A stretch of 64,000 bases of DNA from Streptococcus suis. GTDB lineage: Bacteria > Bacillota > Bacilli > Lactobacillales > Streptococcaceae. The position numbers were made by a program, and so were the translations under genes. Positions within the stretch are counted from its first letter, which is position 1. Each line of letters starts with the position of its first letter. Under the pieces are notes generated by a model. The model ran no database searches, was not told where the DNA came from, and worked only from the letters and a program-made list of their open reading frames with translations. Below are positions 8,304 through 17,441 of this stretch, piece after piece. The DNA is taken from positions 868,001-932,000 of the forward strand of contig CP025095.1 in assembly GCA_002831545.1 (NCBI GenBank), given 5' to 3'.

Positions 8304-9935
8304 TCACCTCAAAAGTTCAAGCTGTATATCAATTTCTTCTGCCAAGTTTGGAGGTAGGGTAGCTGTGTTATTAGACAGGGACAGCAGTTCTTGGTGATAG
8401 AAGTCTTTGTCCGCTCCCTTTGTTAAGACGTGATAGGTTTGTAGTGCAGTCAGATAATCGGAGGTTTCTTGACTGCTGGTTATTATCGCTTGGACAGGCT
8501 GGCTATTGCTAGAAATATAGGCTACTTCTGGTAGATAGACCAGACTTGCTTGGGAATGTAGCAAGAATCGAGTCAGGAGCTGGCCTGGGAGGTCTGTTCT
8601 TCGTTGCCAAACCCTTGTCACCACTTTGGGAGCCAGGAGCATACCAGACAAGGATTGGTAATAGGCGACCTGCTGGCTGGGTGCCAGCTGGGTCTGTTGT
8701 AGGTAAGATTTTCCATCCAGAACTTGTTTTTCTTGCCACAAGGGGTTGAAAAAGTAGAAGTTACCAGTAGTCTGTTCAAATTGGCTACAGCTGACTTTGC
8801 TGATGTCAGCATGATTTTCTTCTAGTGCTAGAAAGAGCTTGGCGAGATAGAAAGAGTCTACCCAATCATTTGCATAAATCAGACTGAGATAGCTACCTGC
8901 CATCTTTTCCAAACCTTCTTTAAGAAAATTGTGCTGATTATTTGGTGTAAAGTGATAGTAGCGGAAGATGGAGGAGGGTTTCACTGCTGCCAAACACTTT
9001 TCTTTTGTTTCCCTATCGGCTGAATAATCTAAAATGATGCAATCAATATTGCGATAAACTTGTTGAGCAATGGAATCCAAGGTTTTGTCCAAGTTGTCTG
9101 CTGCTTCAAAAATAGGAAGTACTAGGCTGATTTTAGGCTCGATAAACTGGAGATAGGCCTGATGGCACTCCAAGTAACGATTGACTGCGAGCCGATTGTA
9201 ATCTGGAACATCAAGTTGGCGATTCCAAGGTTTTTCTAAACTATAATGGTTTAACACAATATCGGCCTCTTTGCGAAGATTTTCCTGCCTTTCCATATAG
9301 CCGTAATTATAGATAGGGTCTAGGGATTTTATCTTCCCTTCCAATGCGACATTGATAATGTCTTGGTCTTGGAGACGAATCTTATCCTTGATGGTATGTC
9401 CGCATTCAAATAACAAGCTTTCAATCTTATCTTCTCTGATTTTTTTAAGGTCCATGAGTAGAACCCCTGAGTTAAAGTAGTAGGTCGGGTCCGTCATTCC
9501 AATACTCCGACGGTAGTCAAAACCGCCTTCTGATGGTGGTTCACTAACTGCGGCCATATAAGCCCCGTCTAATGGAGTTTCCCAGAGGGGCTGGAGATCC
9601 TTTTGAGCTAGAATATCGCTATCTAGGTACAAGATACGGTCTAAATCAGGAAGAAGACTGGCAAAGGCCATGCGGAAATAAACCTCAGGCCGTGTGATAT
9701 GGCTACGGTTAAGAGGTAAGTCTTCGAACTGTTTGGCATCCACCACAAGGATATGGATGTTTAGATTGTGAAATCGGTCTTCTAATTTTTGAAGTTTAAA
9801 GCGACTATAGTCTGATATATCAGATGTGAGGACATAGACGGAAACAGGGGATTTTCTTGTATGCACCATGATGGAATAGAGGGTGGTTCCCATGTAGTCT
9901 ATATAGGAATCGCTGACAGTAAATGCTAGGTTCAT
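8304..9935 (-). CDS. GT8 glycosyltransferase with a GT2-like tail
   Basis: The 543-residue protein has an N-terminal GT8 domain (about 1-265) with the metal-binding DSD at 105-107 and FNSGVLLMDL and LQDQDIINVAL motifs. From about residue 268 a GT2-like module begins (PKISLVLPIFEAADNL), but the expected DSDD is replaced by YANDW and the first Asp pair is absent. The tail is therefore probably an acceptor- or partner-binding module. An AAGGAA ribosome site precedes the start, 9 bp after the stop of the upstream paralogue. It belongs to the adhesin glycosylation operon; the donor sugar is usually glucose or galactose in this family but cannot be read here. Confidence 0.85.
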   Translation of the reverse strand: MNLAFTVSDSYIDYMGTTLYSIMVHTRKSPVSVYVLTSDISDYSRFKLQKLEDRFHNLNIHILVVDAKQFEDLPLNRSHITRPEVYFRMAFASLLPDLDRILYLDSDILAQKDLQPLWETPLDGAYMAAVSEPPSEGGFDYRRSIGMTDPTYYFNSGVLLMDLKKIREDKIESLLFECGHTIKDKIRLQDQDIINVALEGKIKSLDPIYNYGYMERQENLRKEADIVLNHYSLEKPWNRQLDVPDYNRLAVNRYLECHQAYLQFIEPKISLVLPIFEAADNLDKTLDSIAQQVYRNIDCIILDYSADRETKEKCLAAVKPSSIFRYYHFTPNNQHNFLKEGLEKMAGSYLSLIYANDWVDSFYLAKLFLALEENHADISKVSCSQFEQTTGNFYFFNPLWQEKQVLDGKSYLQQTQLAPSQQVAYYQSLSGMLLAPKVVTRVWQRRTDLPGQLLTRFLLHSQASLVYLPEVAYISSNSQPVQAIITSSQETSDYLTALQTYHVLTKGADKDFYHQELLSLSNNTATLPPNLAEEIDIQLELLR

Positions 9936-9944
9936 AATGTTTCC

Positions 9945-11624
9945 TTAATAGAATGGCTTGTGATGAGGAAGTTGCTCTAAGAATTGCAATTCATTGAGCT
10001 TCGCTTCTATCTTGGTAGCGAGCTCTTCTTTCTCTAGTTTCTGGGCAGTCACAAGCAGGTCATAGAGTTCTTGTTTGTAAAATTCTTTGTAATGGATGAG
10101 AGACAGATTACATAGCGCCATATAGGAGGCGAAGTGGTTCAATTCTTTCATTCGCTGGAGAATGCCCCCTTCGGTTTCAAAGGTGGGCTGAACTATTGAT
10201 ACATTTCGTTTGACATAAGTTCTATTATTGACAAAGGCCACGGATTCACCTACCAAGTAGAAGAGGCAGGCTAGTAAATCTTCTGAGTGATAGCTGGCTA
10301 GTTGACCTGCTCTCTGGATGATAGTGGAATGGTAGAGTTTGCCATCTAGGTGGGTATGACGGAAAGTTTCATACCATTTTAAGCCGAAGAGGTTTTCTAA
10401 CAAATAGCTGGTTTGTCGGTGGCCGTCAGCAAGGTCAGGCTCAAACATCTTGTAGATCCCCTCCTCCTCTTCTAGTAAGGTAAAGGGCGCACTGGCTATG
10501 AAGGTATCTTGCTCCACAAGCTGATGGTAGAGGGATGAGATATGGGTTTTGTCCAGCCAGTCCTCTGCCTCTATCATGCTGAAATAGCTGGTTTTGATGT
10601 GCGCTAGTCCTGCATAATAGGCTTTCATTTTTGTGGCAAAGTCTTTTTTGATCACCATTACTGGATGCTCTTTGGTCAGGTAAGGAATCAGGATTTCTTC
10701 CAGTTCAGGTTGGTCTTCTGGTAGCAGGAGTAGAATCTGTAGGTTCTTGTAATCCTGCTCAAAGACGCTGGCTAGGCATTGGCTGAGGGAGGCTGGTCTG
10801 GTCTGCCAAGCGTTGACTAGGAGAGTAATTGCTGGCTCGACAGTGGAGAGGTAGGCTTGAAAGGTTCTGCGATAGAGTTCGAAACTCTCGCGATTGTATT
10901 GGAGATAATTTTGGTCCTTTCTCCAAGGCTTGTGCCAATTGAAGTGGATAATGACCGCTTCTTCCAGCGAGATATGTTTGACCTTGCGTTGATAGGCAGT
11001 CATATTGTACTTGGCTTCAAGGTTTAGGATTTGCCCCTTCAAACCGATATTGATAATATCTTGGTCTTGATATTCAATGTAATTCTTTATCTCTTGCGCT
11101 TTGGCAAAGAGGAATTCCTCAATCTTGTCTTGGCGCATTAGCTCTAGGTTAAAGAGAAGTACCCCTGCATTTACATAAATATCCTGAGGGGTGAACCCGA
11201 TTTTTTGGCGGTATTCCGCATTGCTATGGAGCATGTCTAATTCATTGACACCTGCGAGGTAATGGTGACTAAGATCGCTTTCCCAGATTTCTTTCAGTGA
11301 TCCATTAACTAAGATATCGCAGTCCAGATATAGGACCCTGTCCAGTTCAGCTAGCTGGCTGGGCAACAAGATGCGAAAGTAGGTTTCGAGTGAAATACCT
11401 TCTTTCAAAGGAAGGTGGTCAAAAGAAGTGCTGTCAATCTCAATAAAAGAAATGGTCACCAGCTGAGAAGTCAGGCGATTGAGTTTAAAACGACTATGGT
11501 CAGACATGCATTTGGTCAATACATAGAAATGCAGTTCCTGGTTAGGATGGTGTTGAATGATGGAATAGATGGTTGTCCCTAAGTAGTCGGCATAGGAATC
11601 AGTAGCACTAAATGCGATATGCAT
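9945..11624 (-). CDS. GT8 glycosyltransferase with a GT2-like tail
   Basis: The 559-residue protein has the same plan as its downstream neighbour: GT8 domain (about 1-268) with DCD at 101-103, NAGVLLFNLELMRQDK and YQDQDIINIGL, then a GT2-like module from about 275 (AITLLVNAWQT) in which the GT2 Asp motifs are lost (EAEDW at the DSDD position). The GT8 half should be active; the tail is probably structural. It is now the first gene after a 0.7-kb repeat block that separates it from the DUF1792 protein gene, so it may rely on read-through or a promoter in the repeat. Confidence 0.85.
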   Translation of the reverse strand: MHIAFSATDSYADYLGTTIYSIIQHHPNQELHFYVLTKCMSDHSRFKLNRLTSQLVTISFIEIDSTSFDHLPLKEGISLETYFRILLPSQLAELDRVLYLDCDILVNGSLKEIWESDLSHHYLAGVNELDMLHSNAEYRQKIGFTPQDIYVNAGVLLFNLELMRQDKIEEFLFAKAQEIKNYIEYQDQDIINIGLKGQILNLEAKYNMTAYQRKVKHISLEEAVIIHFNWHKPWRKDQNYLQYNRESFELYRRTFQAYLSTVEPAITLLVNAWQTRPASLSQCLASVFEQDYKNLQILLLLPEDQPELEEILIPYLTKEHPVMVIKKDFATKMKAYYAGLAHIKTSYFSMIEAEDWLDKTHISSLYHQLVEQDTFIASAPFTLLEEEEGIYKMFEPDLADGHRQTSYLLENLFGLKWYETFRHTHLDGKLYHSTIIQRAGQLASYHSEDLLACLFYLVGESVAFVNNRTYVKRNVSIVQPTFETEGGILQRMKELNHFASYMALCNLSLIHYKEFYKQELYDLLVTAQKLEKEELATKIEAKLNELQFLEQLPHHKPFY

Positions 11625-11697
11625 CCGGTTCTCCTTTGTTTTTTTAGTTCTAAATCTACCTAGTCTTGCCCTCTTTTGTGGATAATAAGGTCTGTTA

Positions 11698-12388
11698 GTT
11701 TACTTTTAGCGCAGTCTGTACTGAAGGTGGAAATAGGGAGTGGGAAAGAACTCGACCATCCATAGAAGAGTTCGTCAACAATTCCTTATTTCCAGTTGTT
11801 GAGCTGAAACAGTCTATCCCCAGACATCAATTTATGTGAGCTGACTGCCGTCAGCTTATATCTCCCACTTTAAAAGGTCTCCCAGACCTTTTAAACTCCC
11901 ACCCCCGTATAGCTCAAACTGTCTGGGGGACAGTTTGAGGTTGGAAATAGAGCGAACTTCGTTCGCTACACAAAGGTTTGGGGAACCTTTGGAGGTCGGA
12001 GATAGAGCGAACAAAGTTCGCTACAAAACAGTCAGAGTAGTGACTGTTGGAGGTTGGAAATAGGGCGAACAGAGTTCGCAACAAAACTGTCTGGGAGACA
12101 GTTTGAGGTTGGAGATAAAGCGAACTTTGTTCGCAACAATCGTAATGGTCAGATTTGGAGTGTAAAACACGAACTGCTGAGATTTGCCTCGCAAATCTTA
12201 TCTCCCACCTTTAACCTCGCTTTTTCCTTTCTAGGCTCGGGCTGAAACAGTTCACTGAACTGTTTCACTCCCCCAGACTGTTAAAGCCAATCAACCACTG
12301 CGCTGAGATGTTGACACAAACCCTGAGAAGTGCGCTGGACTTGAGCCCAGCCTCCCCTCGTCGAAGTATTAAAGGAGAAACTAAATGA
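11698..12388. repeat. Mosaic repeat, copy C, inside the glycosyltransferase operon
   Basis: This block fills the 0.78-kb gap between two glycosyltransferase genes. The left terminal motif gtttacttttag (11698-11709) and right terminal tattaaaggagaaac (12367-12381) are imperfect inverted repeats. Inside are agaactcgac, agagttcgtcaac, repeated gcgaac-N-gttcgc palindromes, aaactgtctgggagacag type palindromes and gcttgagcccagc. No gene is supported; a 63-codon reading frame over the palindromes is repeat-derived. Confidence 0.75.
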
Positions 12389-12401
12389 CCTTATCTGCTG
12401 G

Positions 12402-14891
12402 CTAGAGTAGATTGAGTCTTGCTAAGGTTTGATGATAGAGTTGATGATTATTTTGACAATAGCTTTCCTTGGCTAGTAGTTGGGCTTGTTCTTTATAGTA
12501 ATCCATAAAATCAACGGTCAACAGTTGGTTATTGGCTAGCAAGGTAAAGAGATAGGCTAGGTCATCCACTCTATTGTTTAGTATTTCTAAGTTTTCAGCT
12601 TTTTCTTTAAAGCGACGCACATAGAGTTTATGACGGCTAACCACCACTGTATCAGTACTTAGATAGGCAAGATTGGCTAGTTTTTGGTTGCTTAATGTCT
12701 GTCGGTGAAAGAGTTGTGTGAAGACTTGGGCTTGGAATAATTTTCCAAACAAATTCTCATGTCCTTCTTTTTCAAACCAAATCAAGCTGTGTAAACATTG
12801 AAGTAGTTCTTTGCTCTCTATGACGGTACCGATTGGAAACTCTTCTGAATAGAAGAGGTAGTTTTGCTGTTCCTCATTAAAGACAGTGAAAGAGGTCTGG
12901 GCGATCTGGCAATCTTTCTCCGTCAAGGAGGTCAATAAGCACTCGACGTACTCCAAGTCCAACCAGTCAGTCTGACGGACAAAGGTTAGGTAGTCTCCTT
13001 TTGCCTTCCTGATGCCAGCCTGCTCGAGAGAAACAACCTCGGTATCTAAGGTGAGCAAGTGGAAACGGCTATCTTTCTGGTAAGCATCCATTAGTGCTTG
13101 GCTATGTGAGTAGGCCTTGTTCTGCACCAAGAGGATTTCAAGCTCGCGATAGGTCTGCTCGCTGATGGATTCTAGGCAGGCTTGGAGATAAGGACTTTCT
13201 TCGCCGATAGGGATAATGATGCTGACCATAGGCTTATTCTGTAGGGTTACGAATGCTGCCTGATAGTCTTGGTAGGTCAGGGCAGAAACCTTGAGATAGT
13301 CGGGTATTTTTGTGATAGCATGCCAGGCCTTGATGTCACCGTTGAAGTGTTCGATGACAATCTCGTCAGCTGTCAGTTCCCTATTTTGCTTGCGGACATC
13401 GGTGTAGTTATAGGCAGGTGACAATTGCTTGAACTGTCCCTTGTAGTAGGTATTTAAAATATCTTGGTCAGGGAATTTATAGTCTTGTGCCTTTTCTAAA
13501 GCCATGGCAATCAACTGATTGGTAGTACCATTCTGACGCATCTTGTCAAGGTCCATCAAGAGCACACCTGAGCTAAAGTAGGCATCATTTGGACCAAAGC
13601 CCAGACTATCCAGATACCATTGGTAGTATTTGAAAATATCTGCTTCAATGATTGCTCCAAGCTCATATTCCTCTAGATCCGTTTGGAAGAGCTCCATCAA
13701 GTTCCCATGTACTAAGATGTCTACGTCAAGGTAGAGGATTCGCTCCAGGTCAATGAGGAGTTCAGGTAGTAGGAATCGTGAAAACGATTCAATCGGAAAT
13801 TGTTCAGTTCGGATAGGAATGGCTGAAAACTGCTGGTCTTCCAACAAATGGAAGTGCAACTCTAAATTGGGAGTTTGTTGAGCTAGGTTGCCCAAGTCTT
13901 GGAGAATGCTCTGAGCAATCTCCTTGTAAAGAATATGGACTCGTACCTCTTCCTTTGGATGATGGGCGAGGATGGATAGGATGGTGGCGCCAAGATACTG
14001 GGCATAGCGATTGTTAACAGAGAAAGCAATATCTATGGTTTTACTTTCTAGCACAGTAGGCAGGATCTCACCTGTCAAGTCTAAGACAATTTGTTGTAGA
14101 TACTCTTGATCCTCTGTAAAGATGATATCCTGGTCAAAATTATGTTCAGCTGTGTGCTTGTGCTGGAGTTTGATTTTGGTTTGAGCCTGCATGGTAAACC
14201 ATTCATACTCCGAATCAATATGGCCAATATCAATTGCTTGCATACCTGTTTTAGACAGACGATAGGCCAGGACTTTGGCAGTTGGTCCCAACATCAAAAG
14301 GACTAGTTTGTCTTGTCCGTAGGTCTTGATGGCCGAAATAATCTCGTCTATTTGGGCGTAGGCATTTTTTGAGGGACAGATAATCCGCTGGATAGATTTG
14401 GCTTCTTGAAAAAGGTTGTTGCCCACACCTGAGCGAGAGGTTTTGCCCTCGACAATCAGGATGTCCTTGTCTATCCAAATCTGCTTTAAGCTTTGAAAAT
14501 AGGTAGCAGATAAACTTTTATCGGCTAGGTCCATATAAGGACGGGAGATAAAGGTACTTCCATACCAAGGAGCTTTACAAATCTGGCGGTAGTAGTCTTG
14601 GTAGTGCTGTAAGTGTCCTTCCCAAAAATGATTACAGGCGTCTGTATAGCGTTCTCTGTTTTCGAAAACATCTGATAAACAGACCATCAAGTGCTGGTTG
14701 CTTTCAAGTCCTAGTATCTCTTTTAATTCACTGGCTAGCTGAGGGTCATAGTCTTGGTAAGGAATGCTGTGACCTGCAATAATGTCCATCTCTCCATCGC
14801 CAAATCGTGCGACAGAGCAGGAGTGTTCCAAAATATAGTCTAGGCTTTGAGAAATAGGTTTTACTCGGATGGGGATAGTTGGTGTATTCAT
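12402..14891 (-). CDS. DUF1792 (GT-D)-GT8-GT2-like glycosyltransferase
   Basis: The 829-residue protein has three parts. Residues of about 1-260 form a DUF1792 domain, the GT-D fold first described in the Fap1 glycosylation enzyme dGT1 of S. parasanguinis, with RFGDGE at 29-34. Residues of about 280-545 form a GT8 domain with DVD near 389, SSGVLLMDLDKMRQ and FPDQDILN. A GT2-like tail follows from about 555 (MVSIIIPIGEESPYL), with the DSDD position altered (VRQTDW). dGT1 proteins add a glucosyl residue late in the glycan, so this enzyme may add two sugars. It starts 36 bp after the upstream GT2 gene stop and ends at repeat copy C. Confidence 0.85.
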   Translation of the reverse strand: MNTPTIPIRVKPISQSLDYILEHSCSVARFGDGEMDIIAGHSIPYQDYDPQLASELKEILGLESNQHLMVCLSDVFENRERYTDACNHFWEGHLQHYQDYYRQICKAPWYGSTFISRPYMDLADKSLSATYFQSLKQIWIDKDILIVEGKTSRSGVGNNLFQEAKSIQRIICPSKNAYAQIDEIISAIKTYGQDKLVLLMLGPTAKVLAYRLSKTGMQAIDIGHIDSEYEWFTMQAQTKIKLQHKHTAEHNFDQDIIFTEDQEYLQQIVLDLTGEILPTVLESKTIDIAFSVNNRYAQYLGATILSILAHHPKEEVRVHILYKEIAQSILQDLGNLAQQTPNLELHFHLLEDQQFSAIPIRTEQFPIESFSRFLLPELLIDLERILYLDVDILVHGNLMELFQTDLEEYELGAIIEADIFKYYQWYLDSLGFGPNDAYFSSGVLLMDLDKMRQNGTTNQLIAMALEKAQDYKFPDQDILNTYYKGQFKQLSPAYNYTDVRKQNRELTADEIVIEHFNGDIKAWHAITKIPDYLKVSALTYQDYQAAFVTLQNKPMVSIIIPIGEESPYLQACLESISEQTYRELEILLVQNKAYSHSQALMDAYQKDSRFHLLTLDTEVVSLEQAGIRKAKGDYLTFVRQTDWLDLEYVECLLTSLTEKDCQIAQTSFTVFNEEQQNYLFYSEEFPIGTVIESKELLQCLHSLIWFEKEGHENLFGKLFQAQVFTQLFHRQTLSNQKLANLAYLSTDTVVVSRHKLYVRRFKEKAENLEILNNRVDDLAYLFTLLANNQLLTVDFMDYYKEQAQLLAKESYCQNNHQLYHQTLARLNLL

Positions 14892-14926
14892 AGGAAATTG
14901 CTTGTTTCTTTCTGATTAGGAGGTTC

Positions 14927-15814
14927 TTATTCACTAAATAGTTCCAGTTTGTTTAAAACACGTAGGTATTCTAAGCTATCGCTACACTGATGGACTTCTA
15001 ATTCATGTTTGGTATGTAATAGGACATTATAGAGTTTTTGGCGAACCAGCTCCGTATCCTTCTTGGCTAAAACCAAATCTACGATACGTTCTTCCAAGGC
15101 TTCGATATTGTTCATGGCTGTTTCTAGTTTGAAGTCGGTGGTCATAAAGCTCTGACCATGACGGCGGTACATGTAAAATTCACTATGAATCAGTGCGATT
15201 TGCTTGGCTTTTAAAAAGGTTTTGTGAATGGTATATTCATCCTCATACCTTTTGTTCTTGGGAAAACGAAGAGTATCGAATAGGGAAGCCTTGAAGAGTT
15301 TGCCACACGGAATTACAAAGGGGGCAGTGTTGAGGTTTTTCCAAACAACTTGTCGGTCGAGAGCTTCTTGAACGGTTAGAAATTCTGTCTGATCCTTTTG
15401 TGCCTGCTCAACGAAGTAGTAGAAGGTATGATTTCTCTCGTCCCAGATGAAAAAGTGACCAATGACAATGTCTACCTCATGCTGAATGGCAGTTGTCAGG
15501 CAGGTTTCTAGAAAATCTTCACGAATACCATCGTCAGAGTCTAGGAAGGTAATATACTCCCCTTTTGCAAGGGACAGACCAGTATTGCGAGCTTCGGACA
15601 CACCCTTGCTTTTTTTTATATGTTTTATGTAGATACGATCATCCCCTTTAGCATAATCATCGCATATAGTCCCAGAAGAGTCGGTGGAACCATCGTTTAT
15701 GAGCAACAATTCCCAATTGGAGTAGGTTTGACCGAGGACCGTTCGAATACATTCATCCAGATAGTTTTCGACATTATAGACAGGGACAATAATACTGATT
15801 AGTGGCTTATTCAA
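14927..15814 (-). CDS. Family GT2 glycosyltransferase, first gene of the operon
   Basis: The 295-residue protein carries LISIIVPVYNVENYL, the NDGS nucleotide-binding motif at residues 40-43 and DSDD at 92-95, so a functional GT-A core is expected, with the helical C-terminal tail typical of this locus. An AAAGGAG ribosome site lies before the ATG. It is the promoter-proximal gene of the minus-strand glycosylation operon and diverges from secY2. Its sequence is closer to the third module of the 774-residue enzyme (NDGSTDSSG.ICDDYA) than to the two paired GT2 genes at the other end. Confidence 0.85.
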   Translation of the reverse strand: MNKPLISIIVPVYNVENYLDECIRTVLGQTYSNWELLLINDGSTDSSGTICDDYAKGDDRIYIKHIKKSKGVSEARNTGLSLAKGEYITFLDSDDGIREDFLETCLTTAIQHEVDIVIGHFFIWDERNHTFYYFVEQAQKDQTEFLTVQEALDRQVVWKNLNTAPFVIPCGKLFKASLFDTLRFPKNKRYEDEYTIHKTFLKAKQIALIHSEFYMYRRHGQSFMTTDFKLETAMNNIEALEERIVDLVLAKKDTELVRQKLYNVLLHTKHELEVHQCSDSLEYLRVLNKLELFSE

Positions 15815-16188
15815 GAGAATCTCCTTTTAGATAGGTATACTTGATTATTTTATCACAAAATGGACAATTTATACAGTAAAATTCGATACAAGCGCTTTGC
15901 TTGTGAATACAGGTTCTTAGGCAAGAAAATCATTGGCCAGTATATGCTGCCAGCAACCCGCCAATTTACTTCCGATGGACATTATGATAAAATAAAATGA
16001 TATAGAAACTTAGGACCTGTATTTACAGTTCAGCACTTCCAGCAACTGCTGGTTTTTCAGTTACTCATTGTTCGTTGTTTTCAAAATACAGTCAATATTC
16101 TCTAACAACCTGCCTTGATTAGCGAAAAACAATCTCTTCTATTACAAGTATACAAGCGCTTCACTTGTGAATACAGTTTCTTGAAAGA
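15815..16188. promoter_or_regulatory. Divergent control region with three related palindromic repeats
   Basis: This gap separates the minus-strand glycosyltransferase operon from secY2. A block of about 40 bp (tacaagcgctt..cttgtgaatacag..ttctt) occurs at 15887-15926 and again at 16150-16190, where it overlaps the secY2 start. Each contains a dyad: ACAAGC-5nt-GCTTGT at 15888-15904 and ACAAG-7nt-CTTGT at 16152-16168. A third, inverted partial copy (cttaggacctgtatttac) is at 16009-16026. On the minus strand an extended -10 (TGTGATAAAAT, about 15849-15859) would serve the first glycosyltransferase. The arrangement suggests shared operators or attenuators; function is inferred. Confidence 0.55.
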
Positions 16189-17433
16189 ATGTTAGATTTA
16201 GCGATGAATAAATTATTTTTTAGGTATCCTGTTTTAGGAAAAATCCTCGTTACAGGTTTGATTTTGTTTATCATTCTAGCAGGTCGTTATCTACCTGTTC
16301 CCTTAGTGAATTTGTCGGGCTATCTGCCTCAGACAGCGCTTGAAGAACTACCTTGGCATCAGATACCACAAAGTAGTTTGCCTATGCTATCCATCTTTTC
16401 ACTAGGTTTAGGACCCTGGATGTATGCTACGATTCTTATCTCCCTCTTCTCAATTGGCAGTAAGCAGAGCTCTCTTTCTCCACGGATGATGGAGTTTCGT
16501 AAGAATGCTCTGATGTTGCTTTTGGCCTTTATTCAGGGCTTGGGGCTGGCTATTGGATTGAACTATGGCGAGGGTGGCAAACTAGCCATTATTGATGAGA
16601 TTTTTTTTGTAACCTTGGTCACGATTGCAGGTGCCTTTGTGATTAGCTGGCTGGCCAGCATGAATGCTGCTTATGGTCTTGGGGGGACGGCCATTATCAT
16701 TCTAATCAATATTATTGTTGGGCAGTTTTATATTTTTCCACTCTTCCTTGATTTGTTCCAGACAGAATTGGCTTTTGTAGGAGGATTGATATTAGCCTGG
16801 ACAGCTCTTTCCGTCTATTTAACGGTTGTATTGGACCAGGCAGAGTATCGGGTACCTATCCAACGGATTGCTATCAAGAACGATTTGATGAAAGAGGCTT
16901 ATATGCCTATTAAACTCAATATATCGGGTGGGATGCCTTTCATGTATGCCTATACCCTATTGGCTTTTCCGCAGTATATTTTCTTGCTTTTGTCTTTCTT
17001 GTTTCCCAATCAGGCCATGATTTTTCAATATTTGGCTAGTTATTTTACATTGACGAATTTGGAAGGGATTTTGTTCTTTTTGGCTATATTGGCTCTTTTA
17101 ACCATCAGTTTTGCCTTTACAACAGTTAATCCAACAGAAAAAACAAGAGAAATGCGTCGAACAGGAGATTATATTCCTCTTCTTAGACCAGGTCAGCCAA
17201 CCAAGGCCTACCTGATCTCCCTTATTTTTAAAATTGGTACCATCAATGCTGTTTTCTTGCTGTTTATGGTTGGTCTTCCTCTGTTGCTTAGTCTGGATTA
17301 TCCAGATATTCAGAGGATTGCAGGACTGCCAGGGATTTTTATGATGGTTGTAGGTATTTTGTTGACAATTATCAAAGAAGTGAAAATGATGGGCTTAAAG
17401 AAACGCTATGGTTCACTCTTTGAATTGAAGTAG
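16189..17433 (+). CDS. secY2: Accessory Sec translocase channel SecY2
   Basis: The 414-residue polytopic membrane protein has about ten hydrophobic segments and SecY-like features, shortened as in SecY2. It forms the dedicated membrane channel for the glycosylated serine-rich repeat adhesin, working with SecA2 and the Asp proteins. The start is uncertain: ATG at 16189 has GAAAGA only 3 bp upstream, whereas the in-frame ATG at 16204 has no good ribosome site. asp1 begins 8 bp downstream, so it heads the accessory Sec operon. One copy of the palindromic repeat overlaps the translation start, which could couple folding to expression. Confidence 0.9.
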   Translation: MLDLAMNKLFFRYPVLGKILVTGLILFIILAGRYLPVPLVNLSGYLPQTALEELPWHQIPQSSLPMLSIFSLGLGPWMYATILISLFSIGSKQSSLSPRMMEFRKNALMLLLAFIQGLGLAIGLNYGEGGKLAIIDEIFFVTLVTIAGAFVISWLASMNAAYGLGGTAIIILINIIVGQFYIFPLFLDLFQTELAFVGGLILAWTALSVYLTVVLDQAEYRVPIQRIAIKNDLMKEAYMPIKLNISGGMPFMYAYTLLAFPQYIFLLLSFLFPNQAMIFQYLASYFTLTNLEGILFFLAILALLTISFAFTTVNPTEKTREMRRTGDYIPLLRPGQPTKAYLISLIFKIGTINAVFLLFMVGLPLLLSLDYPDIQRIAGLPGIFMMVVGILLTIIKEVKMMGLKKRYGSLFELK

Positions 17434-17441
17434 GAGAATGT